Made by a program: the position numbers and the translations under genes
The notes under the pieces: model-generated
What the model was told of the DNA's origin: nothing
What the model saw: only the letters and a program-made list of their open reading frames with translations
The model's database searches: none
Origin: an uncultured Christensenella sp.
Lineage (GTDB): Bacteria; Bacillota; Clostridia; Christensenellales; Pumilibacteraceae
DNA length: 64,000 nucleotides
Assembly: GCA_910578545.1 (NCBI GenBank)
Contig: CAJTPT010000002.1
Span: 1 to 64,000, forward strand
Reading direction: 5' to 3'
Shown here: piece by piece, positions 41,700 through 50,883 of the stretch
How the letters are laid out: each line of letters starts with the position of its first letter
Numbering within the stretch: position 1 is the first letter of the stretch

Positions 41700-42026
41700 G
41701 TGGGCTTGTTTAAACGAAAAAAACTGGATACGATTGATGTTCTTGTATACAACTACTTTCAGTGTATTTATTATCCGACCGAAACCGATTACGGTGAAGG
41801 GAAGGATTTGGTGCAGGGCGGGGAGCTTGAAGTGCCTCAAGATATTCGCGTGGACGAACAGGATATGCTTTTAATTCACTCAAGCTTCGGGATTTATAAT
41901 TTGTACGTAATCAAGCCGACGTATGATTTCCAGTATAAATGCGTGACAAAAATAAATGATATTATTTCTGATATAGAGATAGACTTTGACAAACTCAACG
42001 CTAAACTGCAACAGACGGCGATTTAG
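41700..42026 (+). CDS. Hypothetical small soluble protein, 108 residues
   Basis: I recognise no family. The protein is acidic and beta-rich (MGLFKRKKLDTIDVLVYNYFQCIYYP…). The start is GTG 41700; GAGG (41684-41687) is 12 bases upstream, a little far. A promoter and a strong terminator flank it, so it is probably real. Confidence 0.5.
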   Translation: MGLFKRKKLDTIDVLVYNYFQCIYYPTETDYGEGKDLVQGGELEVPQDIRVDEQDMLLIHSSFGIYNLYVIKPTYDFQYKCVTKINDIISDIEIDFDKLNAKLQQTAI

Positions 42027-42079
42027 TTTTGGTAAAATTTGTCACTGTATTTTTACAACACGCAATATAGTATCGCATT

Positions 42080-42109
42080 AAAAAATCACCTCAACCGAGG
42101 TGATTTTTT
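42080..42109. terminator. Bidirectional terminator
   Basis: A perfect 13-bp stem AAAAAATCACCTC / GAGGTGATTTTTT with a 4-base loop serves the small plus-strand gene and the large minus-strand gene. Confidence 0.9.
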
Positions 42110-42119
42110 GTTGTCGTGA

Positions 42120-45100
42120 TTAGTCGTCGAGTTCGTCCTTGGATTCTGCCGTAGGTGCGGGTTCGGACTGTTGGTCTTGATTGTCCGATTGCTCTTCGGG
42201 CTGTTCCGTTTGCTCGCCGTCTTCTGTTTGTTCGGTGGGTGAGGATTCTTCTTTCTCTTCGGGCGTTTCGTCGAAGTAGTCTTTGGGTTGCTCGGTAGCC
42301 TTGCGCTGTTGTTCGGCTTCCGCTTCGTCTGCGGCTTTAAGACGGTCTATATCGCGCATAACGTCGCTACGATCGTAGTCGGTAGTGTAGGTGATCGACT
42401 TTTGACGTTTTTGTTTGATCTTGTCGCGAATACGAAGAGCGATAATCAGTACAACCGCAATGAGAAGCGCCGAGCTGAATATGATAGTGGGGATTATCCA
42501 CCACTGAATTTCTCCCGAGGTTGCTTCGGTATTGTTATCCGACGAGTCGGTGTCCGTGTCGGAAAGCTCGACCGCAATCGATTTTTTGTTTTTGGTGTCT
42601 TTTTCGGCGGCTTCGTAATCGAGGTTATCTATCTCTGTCATTGATATGTCGCCTACGACGAGCTTGCCCAGGATATAGTTATCTCTCGCTTCTCCGCCGA
42701 GCGAAATTTCCAAGCGGACAGTGCCGCCGTCGTTACCCGTAGATACGTAGAACGAATAGGTCTGGAATGCCTCGTAATCACGCGTATCCTCGTTGGTCTT
42801 GTCGATTATCGTAGTGGTGTCCTTGATGTTCTCAAACGTCGCCGTCGAGCCGATAAGCTTGATATTTGCGCCGATTGCGTTTTTGTCGTCGCGCATTTCT
42901 TTGTCGAGTACAACCTTAAGCGTGACGTCTATTCTGTAGTATTGATTGGCAACAAGCGAGAGCGAGTTGTCCATGCTGTAGCTTGTTCTGTTCCTTTCGG
43001 TATTAAAGATATACAGCATGTTGCCCGATTGGTCTTTCTTGTCAAAACCGTCGTAAACGGTGAAGCCCGTTTTGAGATAGTCGGAGTTGAACACACCGCT
43101 TTTAACGCCGCTTGTCTTTTCGGTGGACATAGTCCAGCGGTAAAGATTGCCCAAGCCGTCGTTCTGCGCGTACGAGTATGCGTCGTAGTAATCGAGAGTA
43201 GGCGAGGTGAACGAGTAGACGCCGTAGTCGAGAGTGGTAAGCGCGTTAGGTTTGCTTACTTTATCCTTGTAGTTAGCGAGTATTTCGTTGTACTCGGCTT
43301 CGATCGTGCTGCCCTCTGCTGCCGTCCACGTGTTGATCGCTACTTCTTTTACATAAACGTTGCCCGACGAGAGCCGTCTTGTATTGTCATATCTGTCGTT
43401 AAGTCCGAGCCAAATTTCGACGTTTACAGTTTGGTCGGAAAGCGGCGCGGCAAGGTAAAAGGTGAACGTCTTAAACTTTCTGTTGGTGTCGGTGATATTC
43501 TCGATAGAGGAAATCACGTCGCCGTCGGTCGTTTTAAGCACAAGCGACGCACCGTAGCCGTCTATCCTGTCGACCATAAGATCAACGGTAAGCTTGTTGG
43601 CGGTATCGGTTGCAAGCGTGATGTCGCTCGACTGATAGCCGATCGCCGTGGGCGTGTATGACGAAAGCAACAGCACGTTATAAAGGTTATTGCCGCTTGG
43701 TCTTGTCACGTAGGGAAGGTCGGACGAGATGGCTTCAAACGTGTCTTTATCTGTGGGGATAATCCCGTAAATTGCGTTCTCGGTGTTTACTTCCTTGGTC
43801 GAGAAGCCGCGCGTGCCTACGGTGTCCGGAGTGTGGAACGTCCAGTCGGCCGCAGGCATAGGGAACTTAAGCTCGTCCATGTCGCCGATATTAACGAAGC
43901 TGCCGTTTGCGATATTGGTGTCGTTGCCAAAATCGTCTATCTCGTAGACGTTGCCGCTGTCTGCGGCCGACATTGCGCTGTAGTCGCTGTAGTTAAGCTC
44001 GGTAAACGTTACGTTATCAAACATAGCTATGCCTGCCGAGCGTTCGTAAGGCGAACCGAGCCACAGCTCGAAGTGTACGTCGTAATCGCAAAGCATGGAG
44101 CCGTGAATATAAATTACCTGTTCCTTCCAGCCGTAGTGCGCGGCGTCGGACGAATCGCCTTCGAGGTTGGCGTACTGAGTAAGCATGCCTACGTTATTGC
44201 TGTTCGTCGACTTGCCTTTGACGAGAACGGATATGCCGTTGCCGCCTTCGACGCTGTCGCCCTTTACCCATACCGAGAAGCGGTAGTATTTAAACCGTTC
44301 AATGGTAACGTTGGGTGACGCAACGCCGTAAGCAGAGCTTGCAAACTCTTTGCCGTCATAGGTGGAAATCATAAGTATGTTTGCCGTATTTTCGCCCTCG
44401 AAGAAAGGCGAGCCGTTAAGCATATCGTATTCCGCTCTGCCGTATGGCGCCCACGGGTTTTTGGTAAGACCGTAAGAGTTGTTCTCGAGGTCGGGCAATC
44501 TTATTTGCGAATTGTAAATGATAGCGCGCGCCGAGCCGACGTATTCGAGATCTTTATCGTACTCGTCGTAGTAAATGCCCGACATATCCCAGTGGCTTTC
44601 GTTTGCCGAGAAGGTGCCGATTTCCGTTACACCGTCGCTCGCAGTAAACGATTTTGTTTCGTTAAGGTTTACGGCTAACATGGTGCCGTCGGTGTTGGTA
44701 TATACGTTGCTGTCTTCTACTTGTTTAAGATGTTGAGTTTCCGCCGCAAAGGTGTATGCCGAAACGCGTTCCGCCGTTACGGTATCGAAGAACGCATAGC
44801 CGGTAGCGGGGCGGGCGGATGCGGGATTCTCGTCGCTGTCGGCAACGACCGCGTCACCTACGCCAAGCACGAGGTTGACTGTTTTGGTAAGCGAAGCGGA
44901 CGTGCGCACGTACATAGAGTATTGAACCCAAGTGTAGTCGTTTTCCTCGTTGGGGGTGATAAGCGCGTAGTTATCGTCGCGCACGGTGTTGATGTTTCCG
45001 AAACCGAAGTATTGACCGAGACCTTTAAGCTTGACGGTTGCGCCCGTCTGAGGTGCAAAGTCGCCCGTTTTGACCCAAACCGAAATGCGGTAGAACGAGT

Positions 45101-45584
45101 TGGGTGCAAAGCTCATGTCGGACGAGGTGAACGCGTAAGCGATTTTCGAGTTTTCTACCGAGTTGATCAACAACGTCTTTTCGTCGCCGCCGAACTGAGT
45201 GTCTTTGCCGAATATCGTTTTGGGAATATCGGTAGAGTTTTTGTACTCGTCGTATACGTCGAGCCCAAACGCCTTATTGCCGTTTTTGTTCTGCGTGTAA
45301 ACGGACGGGGTGAGATCCACAACGCCTTTTTTGATGTTGCCGTTGGCTGTTCCGACGTTTGCACCCGTCCACGACGTAGGGTCGGCGGGGAAAGAGCCCG
45401 AATACGAATCGAACGCGGTATTGCTCAAGCCGACCGAAGTCGTGTTAAACTCGACCGTGTCGTCCGTGGTATCGGCCTTTGCCGCGCTCATTACGGAATA
45501 TGCGCCCATAATAAACGACAGTGCAATTGCCAAGCACAGAATGATGGTTATCGTTTTGTTTTTCAGTCTTTTGATAGCGTGCAT
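42120..45584 (-). CDS. Giant surface protein with repeated beta domains and acidic cytoplasmic tail
   Basis: The product has 1154 residues. A signal peptide (1-36, cleavage after AKA) leads to an ectodomain of four divergent ~200-residue units. Each has a YYRxSVWVK-like strand, a WVQYSMYV or YSFYVST strand, a xxLxLGxG strand and a closing FDxVTxxE, which is the pattern of jelly-roll carbohydrate-binding modules. One membrane helix (about 1028-1050) follows, then a ~104-residue cytoplasmic tail rich in Glu, Gln, Thr and Pro. No LPXTG motif or enzyme domain is seen. It may bind wall or host polysaccharide and signal or anchor inward. RBS AAAGGTG; own promoter (45622-45650). The lineage-specific architecture is not one I know. 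Confidence 0.75.
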   Translation of the reverse strand: MHAIKRLKNKTITIILCLAIALSFIMGAYSVMSAAKADTTDDTVEFNTTSVGLSNTAFDSYSGSFPADPTSWTGANVGTANGNIKKGVVDLTPSVYTQNKNGNKAFGLDVYDEYKNSTDIPKTIFGKDTQFGGDEKTLLINSVENSKIAYAFTSSDMSFAPNSFYRISVWVKTGDFAPQTGATVKLKGLGQYFGFGNINTVRDDNYALITPNEENDYTWVQYSMYVRTSASLTKTVNLVLGVGDAVVADSDENPASARPATGYAFFDTVTAERVSAYTFAAETQHLKQVEDSNVYTNTDGTMLAVNLNETKSFTASDGVTEIGTFSANESHWDMSGIYYDEYDKDLEYVGSARAIIYNSQIRLPDLENNSYGLTKNPWAPYGRAEYDMLNGSPFFEGENTANILMISTYDGKEFASSAYGVASPNVTIERFKYYRFSVWVKGDSVEGGNGISVLVKGKSTNSNNVGMLTQYANLEGDSSDAAHYGWKEQVIYIHGSMLCDYDVHFELWLGSPYERSAGIAMFDNVTFTELNYSDYSAMSAADSGNVYEIDDFGNDTNIANGSFVNIGDMDELKFPMPAADWTFHTPDTVGTRGFSTKEVNTENAIYGIIPTDKDTFEAISSDLPYVTRPSGNNLYNVLLLSSYTPTAIGYQSSDITLATDTANKLTVDLMVDRIDGYGASLVLKTTDGDVISSIENITDTNRKFKTFTFYLAAPLSDQTVNVEIWLGLNDRYDNTRRLSSGNVYVKEVAINTWTAAEGSTIEAEYNEILANYKDKVSKPNALTTLDYGVYSFTSPTLDYYDAYSYAQNDGLGNLYRWTMSTEKTSGVKSGVFNSDYLKTGFTVYDGFDKKDQSGNMLYIFNTERNRTSYSMDNSLSLVANQYYRIDVTLKVVLDKEMRDDKNAIGANIKLIGSTATFENIKDTTTIIDKTNEDTRDYEAFQTYSFYVSTGNDGGTVRLEISLGGEARDNYILGKLVVGDISMTEIDNLDYEAAEKDTKNKKSIAVELSDTDTDSSDNNTEATSGEIQWWIIPTIIFSSALLIAVVLIIALRIRDKIKQKRQKSITYTTDYDRSDVMRDIDRLKAADEAEAEQQRKATEQPKDYFDETPEEKEESSPTEQTEDGEQTEQPEEQSDNQDQQSEPAPTAESKDELDD

Positions 45585-45621
45585 GTAAACACCTTTACAG
45601 AATTTTTCTTATACAGTATAC

Positions 45622-45650
45622 ATTATATAATAAGTCGGCGAAAATTGCAA
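45622..45650 (-). promoter_or_regulatory. Promoter of the giant surface protein
   Basis: On the minus strand: TTGCAA (45650-45645), 17 bases, TATAAT (45627-45622). Confidence 0.75.
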
Positions 45651-45764
45651 ATGATTTAGGGGCTAATAACGTGATTATCGCAAATATTTTACCTGCGTTT
45701 GCCGCCGTAAATCCGCCTTCTCACCGCATGATTATTTTTTACATAAACGTGCAAAACTATTTAC

Positions 45765-46127
45765 GTGAACGAAAAGATAAAAACGTTGATTTTATATATC
45801 GGAAGCGTCGCCGTCGGATGGGTTTCGGGCTTTTTCGGCGGCGGTGGCGGCATGCTCGCCGTTCCTCTATTGCAGTTCGGCGGTCTGGACTCGAAACGCG
45901 CGCACGCAACGGCGCTACTCGTAATACTTCCTATCTGCATAATAAGCGCGGCGATATATCTGTATAACGGATACTACGACGGTCAATCCGTGCTGTGCGC
46001 ATGCCTGGGCGTAGTCATGGGCGGAATAATGGGCGCGGCGCTGCTCAACAAGCTAAACGCGACGGCGATAGGCATAATCTTTTCGCTGTTGATGATAGGC
46101 ATAGGCATAAAGCTGGTGATAGTATGA
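45765..46127 (+). CDS. TSUP (TauE/SafE) transporter, N-terminal half
   Basis: The product has 120 residues with a GTG start and about four hydrophobic helices. The motif GWVSGFFGGGGGMLAVPLLQF is the repeated signature of sulfite exporter TauE/SafE proteins. The second half is encoded separately by the next gene, which starts within its stop (ATGA). The pair should assemble into one full transporter of unknown anion or organosulfonate. No strong ribosome binding site for the GTG; the start may be shifted. Confidence 0.8.
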   Translation: MNEKIKTLILYIGSVAVGWVSGFFGGGGGMLAVPLLQFGGLDSKRAHATALLVILPICIISAAIYLYNGYYDGQSVLCACLGVVMGGIMGAALLNKLNATAIGIIFSLLMIGIGIKLVIV

Positions 46128-46549
46128 GCCCGTGGCAGATTATTATCGCAGTGTCCGTGCTCGGCGGAATAATAGGCGGTATGGGTATGGGGGGCGGAAC
46201 GCTGCTTATTCCGCTGTTGACTCTTGCCGCGGGATTGGAACAGCATCTCGCGCAGTCGATTAATCTCGTCGCGTTTGTTCCCATGTCGCTCGTCGCCATT
46301 TTTATTCATAAGAAGAACGGCTATGTGTGCTTTAAAAAATCAATCCCCATAGTGTGCACGGCGATAATCGGCGCGGTAGGCGGGAGTGTGCTTGCAAAAT
46401 ACTCCGGCGGATATATACTGCGCGCATGCTACGGCGCGTTCTTGATTGCGCTCGGAATTTTTCAGTTTTGTAAGGTGATTATCTCGGCGGTAAAGCAGTA
46501 TAAAGCAAAGCACGCCAAACCGAAAACAGCGGTAGTACAATCCGAATAA
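46124..46549 (+). CDS. TSUP (TauE/SafE) transporter, C-terminal half
   Basis: The product has 141 residues. LGGIIGGMGMGGGTLLIPLLTLAAG is the second copy of the family repeat. ATG 46124 overlaps the stop of the first half by four bases. Three or four membrane helices and a basic C-terminal tail are present. It is the partner half of the preceding gene, not a frameshift, because both have clean starts and ends. Confidence 0.8.
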   Translation: MSPWQIIIAVSVLGGIIGGMGMGGGTLLIPLLTLAAGLEQHLAQSINLVAFVPMSLVAIFIHKKNGYVCFKKSIPIVCTAIIGAVGGSVLAKYSGGYILRACYGAFLIALGIFQFCKVIISAVKQYKAKHAKPKTAVVQSE

Positions 46550-46558
46550 AACAAAAAA

Positions 46559-46580
46559 GCGCGTATCGATCGATACGCGC
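46559..46580. terminator. Shared terminator
   Basis: A perfect palindrome (9-bp arms around GATC, 46559-46580), flanked by A and T runs, between the transporter genes and the convergent gdhA. Confidence 0.8.
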
Positions 46581-46599
46581 CGTTTTATCGAATAGAACA

Positions 46600-47964
46600 T
46601 TACACGCCTTGTGCAATCATTGCTTGCGCGACCTTTAAAAATCCCGCAATGTTTGCGCCCGCCACGTAGTCTGTAGGTGTGGCGTACAGCTTGGCGGCTT
46701 CGGAAACTTTGTCGAATATGCCGCTCATAATGCCTTTAAGCTTGTTGTCTACCTCGTCAAAAGTCCAGGCGAGCCGTTGCGAGTTTTGGCTCATTTCGAG
46801 TGCTGAAACCGCTACGCCGCCCGCATTTGCCGCCTTAGCGGGCATAAACAAAACATTTGCGGCTTGGAACGCGTTTATCGCCTCGGTGGTCGACGGCATG
46901 TTGGCGCCCTCGCCGACGGCAAGAACTTTGTTTTTTATAAGCGTTTTTGCGTCGTTAACGTCAAGCTCGTTTTGGGTCGCACAGGGGAGCGCAACGTCGC
47001 ATTTGACCTGCCAAACTTTGCCATTGTCGTGGTATTCTGCCGACTTTACGATGTCTGCGTATTCCTTTATTCTGCCGCGCTTGATCTCCTTGATTTGCTT
47101 AACTACGTCGAGATTAATGCCGTTGGGGTCGTAAACCCAGCCGTTTGAGTCGGACATGGTAACTACTTTTCCGCCGAGCTCGGTTACCTTTTGCGCGGCG
47201 TAAATTGCAACGTTGCCCGAGCCGGAAATTGTAACGGTTTTGCCTTTAATGCCGTTGCTCAAACCGATTGTAACCGAATTTCCGTTAACGGCGGACGCCG
47301 CTTCGAGCATGTTTTTAACTATGTAAACAAGTCCGTAGCCGGTAGCCTCGGTGCGAGCGAGCGAGCCGCCGTAGGTAAGACCTTTGCCTGTGAGCACGCC
47401 CTCGTAAATGTTTTTAATGCGCTTGTACTGACCGTACATATAGCCGATTTCGCGACCGCCTACGCCTATGTCGCCTGCGGGCACGTCGGTATCCGCGCCG
47501 ATATGGCGGGCGAGCTCAGTCATAAAGCTTTGGCAAAACTCGCGTATTTCGCGCTCGGATTTACCCTTGGGGTCAAAGTCGGAGCCTCCCTTGCCGCCGC
47601 CGATAGGCAAGCCTGTAAGCGAGTTTTTGAATATCTGCTCGAAGCCCAAAAATTTGATTATGGACAGATTGACGGACGGATGAAGCCTAAGACCGCCCTT
47701 GTACGGTCCGATCGCGTTGTTAAACTGAATGCGGTAGCCGCGGTTAACGCGCATGTTCCCGTTGTCGTCCGTCCATGGCACGCGGAACATGATTTGTCTG
47801 TCCGGCTCGGTTATGCGTTCGAGTATGGCGTTGTTTTTGTAAACGGAATCGCTTTCCACAACGGGTTTTATCGTTGATAGCACCTCATCCACAGCCTGCA
47901 AAAATTCGGGTTGATCTGCATTTCGCGCAACAATCGATTGGCGAACGTCTTGAATATATGACAT
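46600..47964 (-). CDS. gdhA: NADP-specific glutamate dehydrogenase
   Basis: The product has 454 residues, typical of the hexameric NADP enzyme. KGGLRLHPSVNLSIIKFLGFEQIFKNSLTGLPIGGGKGGSDFDPKGKS carries the substrate-binding lysines; the cofactor site is VTISGSGNVAIYAAQK. It aminates 2-oxoglutarate with ammonia. GGAGG directly precedes the ATG, and a consensus TTGACA-17-TATAAT promoter lies upstream, indicating high expression. Assignment secure. Confidence 0.97.
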   Translation of the reverse strand: MSYIQDVRQSIVARNADQPEFLQAVDEVLSTIKPVVESDSVYKNNAILERITEPDRQIMFRVPWTDDNGNMRVNRGYRIQFNNAIGPYKGGLRLHPSVNLSIIKFLGFEQIFKNSLTGLPIGGGKGGSDFDPKGKSEREIREFCQSFMTELARHIGADTDVPAGDIGVGGREIGYMYGQYKRIKNIYEGVLTGKGLTYGGSLARTEATGYGLVYIVKNMLEAASAVNGNSVTIGLSNGIKGKTVTISGSGNVAIYAAQKVTELGGKVVTMSDSNGWVYDPNGINLDVVKQIKEIKRGRIKEYADIVKSAEYHDNGKVWQVKCDVALPCATQNELDVNDAKTLIKNKVLAVGEGANMPSTTEAINAFQAANVLFMPAKAANAGGVAVSALEMSQNSQRLAWTFDEVDNKLKGIMSGIFDKVSEAAKLYATPTDYVAGANIAGFLKVAQAMIAQGV

Positions 47965-48023
47965 ACTACCTCCGCATAACGAATAGAATGGCGTTGGGTA
48001 ATCACCTTCGTTTATGCGATTTT

Positions 48024-48052
48024 ATTATATTGCGTGCGAAGCATGTTGTCAA
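48024..48052 (-). promoter_or_regulatory. Consensus promoter of gdhA
   Basis: On the minus strand: TTGACA (48052-48047), exactly 17 bases, TATAAT (48029-48024). Confidence 0.85.
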
Positions 48053-48263
48053 GCTTTTTAACTCTTTTAGAATATCCTCGGGAGTACCTGTGGCTTTTTA
48101 ACGGTAACAATAATCAATAATTTTGAATATATTTATATAAATATCGGTCGTTTGGACAGTATTTTATTATAATTAAACGGACAATCGAGCATATGATTTT
48201 ATAATTATACGGCTAAAACGGGTTAAAAAACGGGTTTATCGGGAATAATTTGTGCGATTGGGT
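48053..48263. other. AT-rich gene-free stretch between divergent promoters
   Basis: I see no gene here. The region separates the gdhA promoter from the degV promoter and is rich in A and T. Confidence 0.5.
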
Positions 48264-48292
48264 TTGACCGACGGCGAAAAAAATGGTACAAT
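48264..48292 (+). promoter_or_regulatory. Promoter of the degV gene
   Basis: TTGACC (48264-48269), 17 bases, TACAAT (48287-48292) with a TGG extended -10. Confidence 0.75.
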
Positions 48293-48340
48293 ATAAAGGA
48301 CAGAAAAACACACAAAAAAAGCTGTGTACGGTGGTGATTT

Positions 48341-49174
48341 ATGGTAAAATTCATAGTCGACTCTACGTTCGGTCTGACCGAGGATTACGTTAACGAGCAC
48401 GGAATAAAGGTAGTCAGCCTTACGCTTTCTATCGGGACCAAAGAGTACGAGGAGGGATTTCCGGATACTTGGAAGGCGTTTTATAATGACCTTGCCAAGA
48501 GTAAGACGGGCGCCAAGTCGTCACAACCGTCGCCTGAAAAATTTCAAAACGCGATACAAAGTTTTTTTGACGAAGACGAAAACAGTGAGGTAATGATTTT
48601 TACCATTGCCGACAGGCTGAGCGGTACGATAGGCTCTGCCAATATTGCCGTTTCGCAGTATGATGGGAAAAGGGTTGCCGCGATTAATTCAGGCGAAGCG
48701 GGCCCGTCGGCGCTCGTTTACATTCGCGAGCTCGTAAAAGCCAACGAGAACGGCGCGACATTCGACGAACTGCTTGCGCTTTCCGACAATCTTCAACAGC
48801 GCATTGCCATGCAATTTATTCCCGAATCGCTTACCGAGCTTGCTCGCGGCGGCAGGGTAAACAAGCTTCTTTCCCGTGTGGGAAATATAATCAAGATCAA
48901 ACCTGTGTTCGAGTTTGCCAAAAACGACCTTGTTATATACGCCAAAACGATAGGATTTAACCGAGCCGCAGATGCGGCGGTTGCGCGGTTGCCTCAAAGT
49001 ATCGACGGAATTCTTTTGTATTACATCGGCGAAGATATGCGCATACCTGTGTTAAAGGACCGCGTGCTTCGCAAATACGGCTTGACAGATATAGAGATAG
49101 TGCCTATGTGTCCCGTCGGCGGCGTGCATGTCGGTATCGGCACGGTCGGCGTAGTAACTTTGGCTTCCGAGTAA
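48341..49174 (+). CDS. DegV family fatty-acid-binding protein
   Basis: The product has 277 residues. It starts MVKFIVDSTFGLTEDYV, the DegV signature, and has the ligand pocket segments TSQPS-like KSSQPSPEKF and LARGGRVNKLLSRVGNIIKIKP. Such proteins bind a fatty acid and serve the FakA/FakB fatty-acid kinase in other Firmicutes. No kinase gene is visible nearby. Flanked by a good promoter and a terminator (49204-49237). Confidence 0.92.
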   Translation: MVKFIVDSTFGLTEDYVNEHGIKVVSLTLSIGTKEYEEGFPDTWKAFYNDLAKSKTGAKSSQPSPEKFQNAIQSFFDEDENSEVMIFTIADRLSGTIGSANIAVSQYDGKRVAAINSGEAGPSALVYIRELVKANENGATFDELLALSDNLQQRIAMQFIPESLTELARGGRVNKLLSRVGNIIKIKPVFEFAKNDLVIYAKTIGFNRAADAAVARLPQSIDGILLYYIGEDMRIPVLKDRVLRKYGLTDIEIVPMCPVGGVHVGIGTVGVVTLASE

Positions 49175-49203
49175 AATAATTTTAATAATAACTTAAAATG
49201 CTT

Positions 49204-49237
49204 AAAAAACTTCCGAATCGGTTCGGAGGTTTTTTTG
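49204..49237 (+). terminator. Terminator of degV
   Basis: TTCCGAA (49211-49217) pairs with TTCGGAG (49222-49228) with A and T runs outside. Confidence 0.8.
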
Positions 49238-49392
49238 TTAAGCGGTCTATTTGGGCGATCGTCGGAATACAATTTGATATGCGGAATATTGGCGCGGCGT
49301 AGCGGATATGCAAAGTCGACCTAACTCGACGTTATTCGCCACGACTAGACATATACCGCATAATAAATAGATGTAAAATTGGAGATGTCCGA

Positions 49393-50169
49393 ATGAGATT
49401 CTTGGTTGTCAAACGACGGGCGATTGTGCTTGCGGTTATTGCGGCGGTTGTGCTTGCGCTTGCCGTGACTGGAGTGTACTATACGGGTGCGGCGGCGATT
49501 TACAGCAACGTCAGTCCCAAAAAGGTGCCTATCTATTCCGTAGAAACGGAACAAAAGGCGGTGGCGCTTACGTTCGACGCGGCGTGGGGTGCGGACAAAA
49601 CGCTCGGCATTTTGGAAACGCTTGAGCAAAAGGACGCTTGTGCGACGTTCTTTTTAGTCAGTTTTTGGGCTGAAAAGTACGAAAAAGAGTTAAAAACGTT
49701 GGCGGCGTCCGACCGTATCGAAATAGGCACGCACTCGGCTACGCATCCGTACATGTCCAAGCTGACCAAAAGTCAAATGGAACTGGAATTGTCAACGTCC
49801 AAGTCGCTTATAGAGTCGATATCGGGGCGAAAGGTAGAGCTTTTCCGTCCGCCGTACGGCGATTATTCCGATGCCGTGCTTAACGTTGCGCAAGCCCAGG
49901 GGTTGTATTCCATTCAGTGGGACGTCGATTCGCTCGACTGGAAGAACTTATCCAAAGAGCAAATCACGTCGCGCGTAGTGGGCAGCGCTCGTAACGGCAG
50001 TATCATTCTGATGCACAACGACGGAAAGCACACGCTCGAAGCGTTGCCGTCCATAATCGACGGACTTCGCGCAAAGGGCTTTACGTTCAAAACAGTGGGC
50101 GAGCTCATTTACAAAGACAACTACACTATCGATCATACGGGCAGACAAATTTATAATTCCGGGAGTTAA
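49393..50169 (+). CDS. Polysaccharide deacetylase, PdaB/YlxY-like
   Basis: The product has 258 residues with an N-terminal membrane anchor (10-32). NodB-homology motifs are present: TFDAAWG (60-66, the sporulation-type variant of TFDDG), GTHSATHPYM (His114, His118) and FRPPYGDYSD. This form is typical of PdaB, which acts in spore cortex maintenance, so sporulation capacity or ancestry is suggested. GGAG is near the start and the SSB-like gene follows by eight bases. Confidence 0.88.
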   Translation: MRFLVVKRRAIVLAVIAAVVLALAVTGVYYTGAAAIYSNVSPKKVPIYSVETEQKAVALTFDAAWGADKTLGILETLEQKDACATFFLVSFWAEKYEKELKTLAASDRIEIGTHSATHPYMSKLTKSQMELELSTSKSLIESISGRKVELFRPPYGDYSDAVLNVAQAQGLYSIQWDVDSLDWKNLSKEQITSRVVGSARNGSIILMHNDGKHTLEALPSIIDGLRAKGFTFKTVGELIYKDNYTIDHTGRQIYNSGS

Positions 50170-50177
50170 GTACATCA

Positions 50178-50819
50178 ATGAAAAACGAAAAACCGACCAA
50201 TACAGTATTTTTGCAGGGGAAGATAGGCTCAGACGTTGAATATTCGCACGATTTGTACGGCGAGAGATTCTACGAGTTTAAGCTAAACGTTCCGCGGCTG
50301 TCCGAGCATTTGGACGTTATCCCGATAACCGCCGCGGAGGAGTTGGTCGGCAAGCTGAAAAAGGACGATTATATATCGGTAACCGGTCAGTTCCGTAGCT
50401 TTAACAGACCCGACGGCGAGCGGTCGCGGCTCATACTAAGCGTTTTTGCGCGTGAAATAGGCGAGCCGCACGAGGACGTAAATCCCAATACCGCCGAGCT
50501 GATAGGCTACATATGCAAGCCGCCCATTTACCGTACTACGCCGTTTAACCGCGAGATTTGCGACGTACTGTTGGCTGTAAACCGCGCCTATGCAAAGTCT
50601 GACTACATACCGTGTATAGCCTGGGGCAAGAATGCGCGGCTTATAAAAAACGCACCTGTCGGACAAAAGTTAGACGTAGTCGGGCGTATCCAATCCCGAC
50701 AGTACACAAAGCGGCTGGATAGCGGGGAAAGCGAACAGCGCACCGCCTACGAGTTTTCCATCGGCGGAGTAGAGTTTGTGCAAAGGGAAAGCGAGGTAGC
50801 GTCAACTTCAGACGAGTGA
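50178..50819 (+). CDS. SSB-like protein with two tandem OB-folds
   Basis: The product has 213 residues. Both halves resemble OB-fold ssDNA-binding domains: NTVFLQGKIGSDVEYSHDLYGERFYEFKLNVPR with KKDDYISVTGQFRS, then TAELIGYICKPPIYRTTPFNREICDVLLAVNRAYAKSDYIPCIAWGKNARLIKNAPVGQKLDVVGRIQSRQY. The second half is the closer SSB match. The acidic DDxPF tail of true Ssb is absent (it ends VASTSDE), so it is probably a paralogue rather than the replication protein. Eight bases after the deacetylase gene; terminator at 50839-50872. Confidence 0.8.
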   Translation: MKNEKPTNTVFLQGKIGSDVEYSHDLYGERFYEFKLNVPRLSEHLDVIPITAAEELVGKLKKDDYISVTGQFRSFNRPDGERSRLILSVFAREIGEPHEDVNPNTAELIGYICKPPIYRTTPFNREICDVLLAVNRAYAKSDYIPCIAWGKNARLIKNAPVGQKLDVVGRIQSRQYTKRLDSGESEQRTAYEFSIGGVEFVQRESEVASTSDE

Positions 50820-50838
50820 TCAGTAAAACGTAAACAAC

Positions 50839-50872
50839 AAAATAGTACGGTTCAATTAAGCCGTACTATTTT
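50839..50872. terminator. Bidirectional terminator
   Basis: A perfect 12-bp stem AAAATAGTACGG / CCGTACTATTTT with a 10-base loop between convergent genes. Confidence 0.85.
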
Positions 50873-50883
50873 GTTTGTAAAAT

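Noticed and set aside
42942..45659. Long plus-strand frames antisense to the 1154-residue protein
   Set aside because: They are typical shadows of a GC-skewed minus-strand gene and lack ribosome binding sites.
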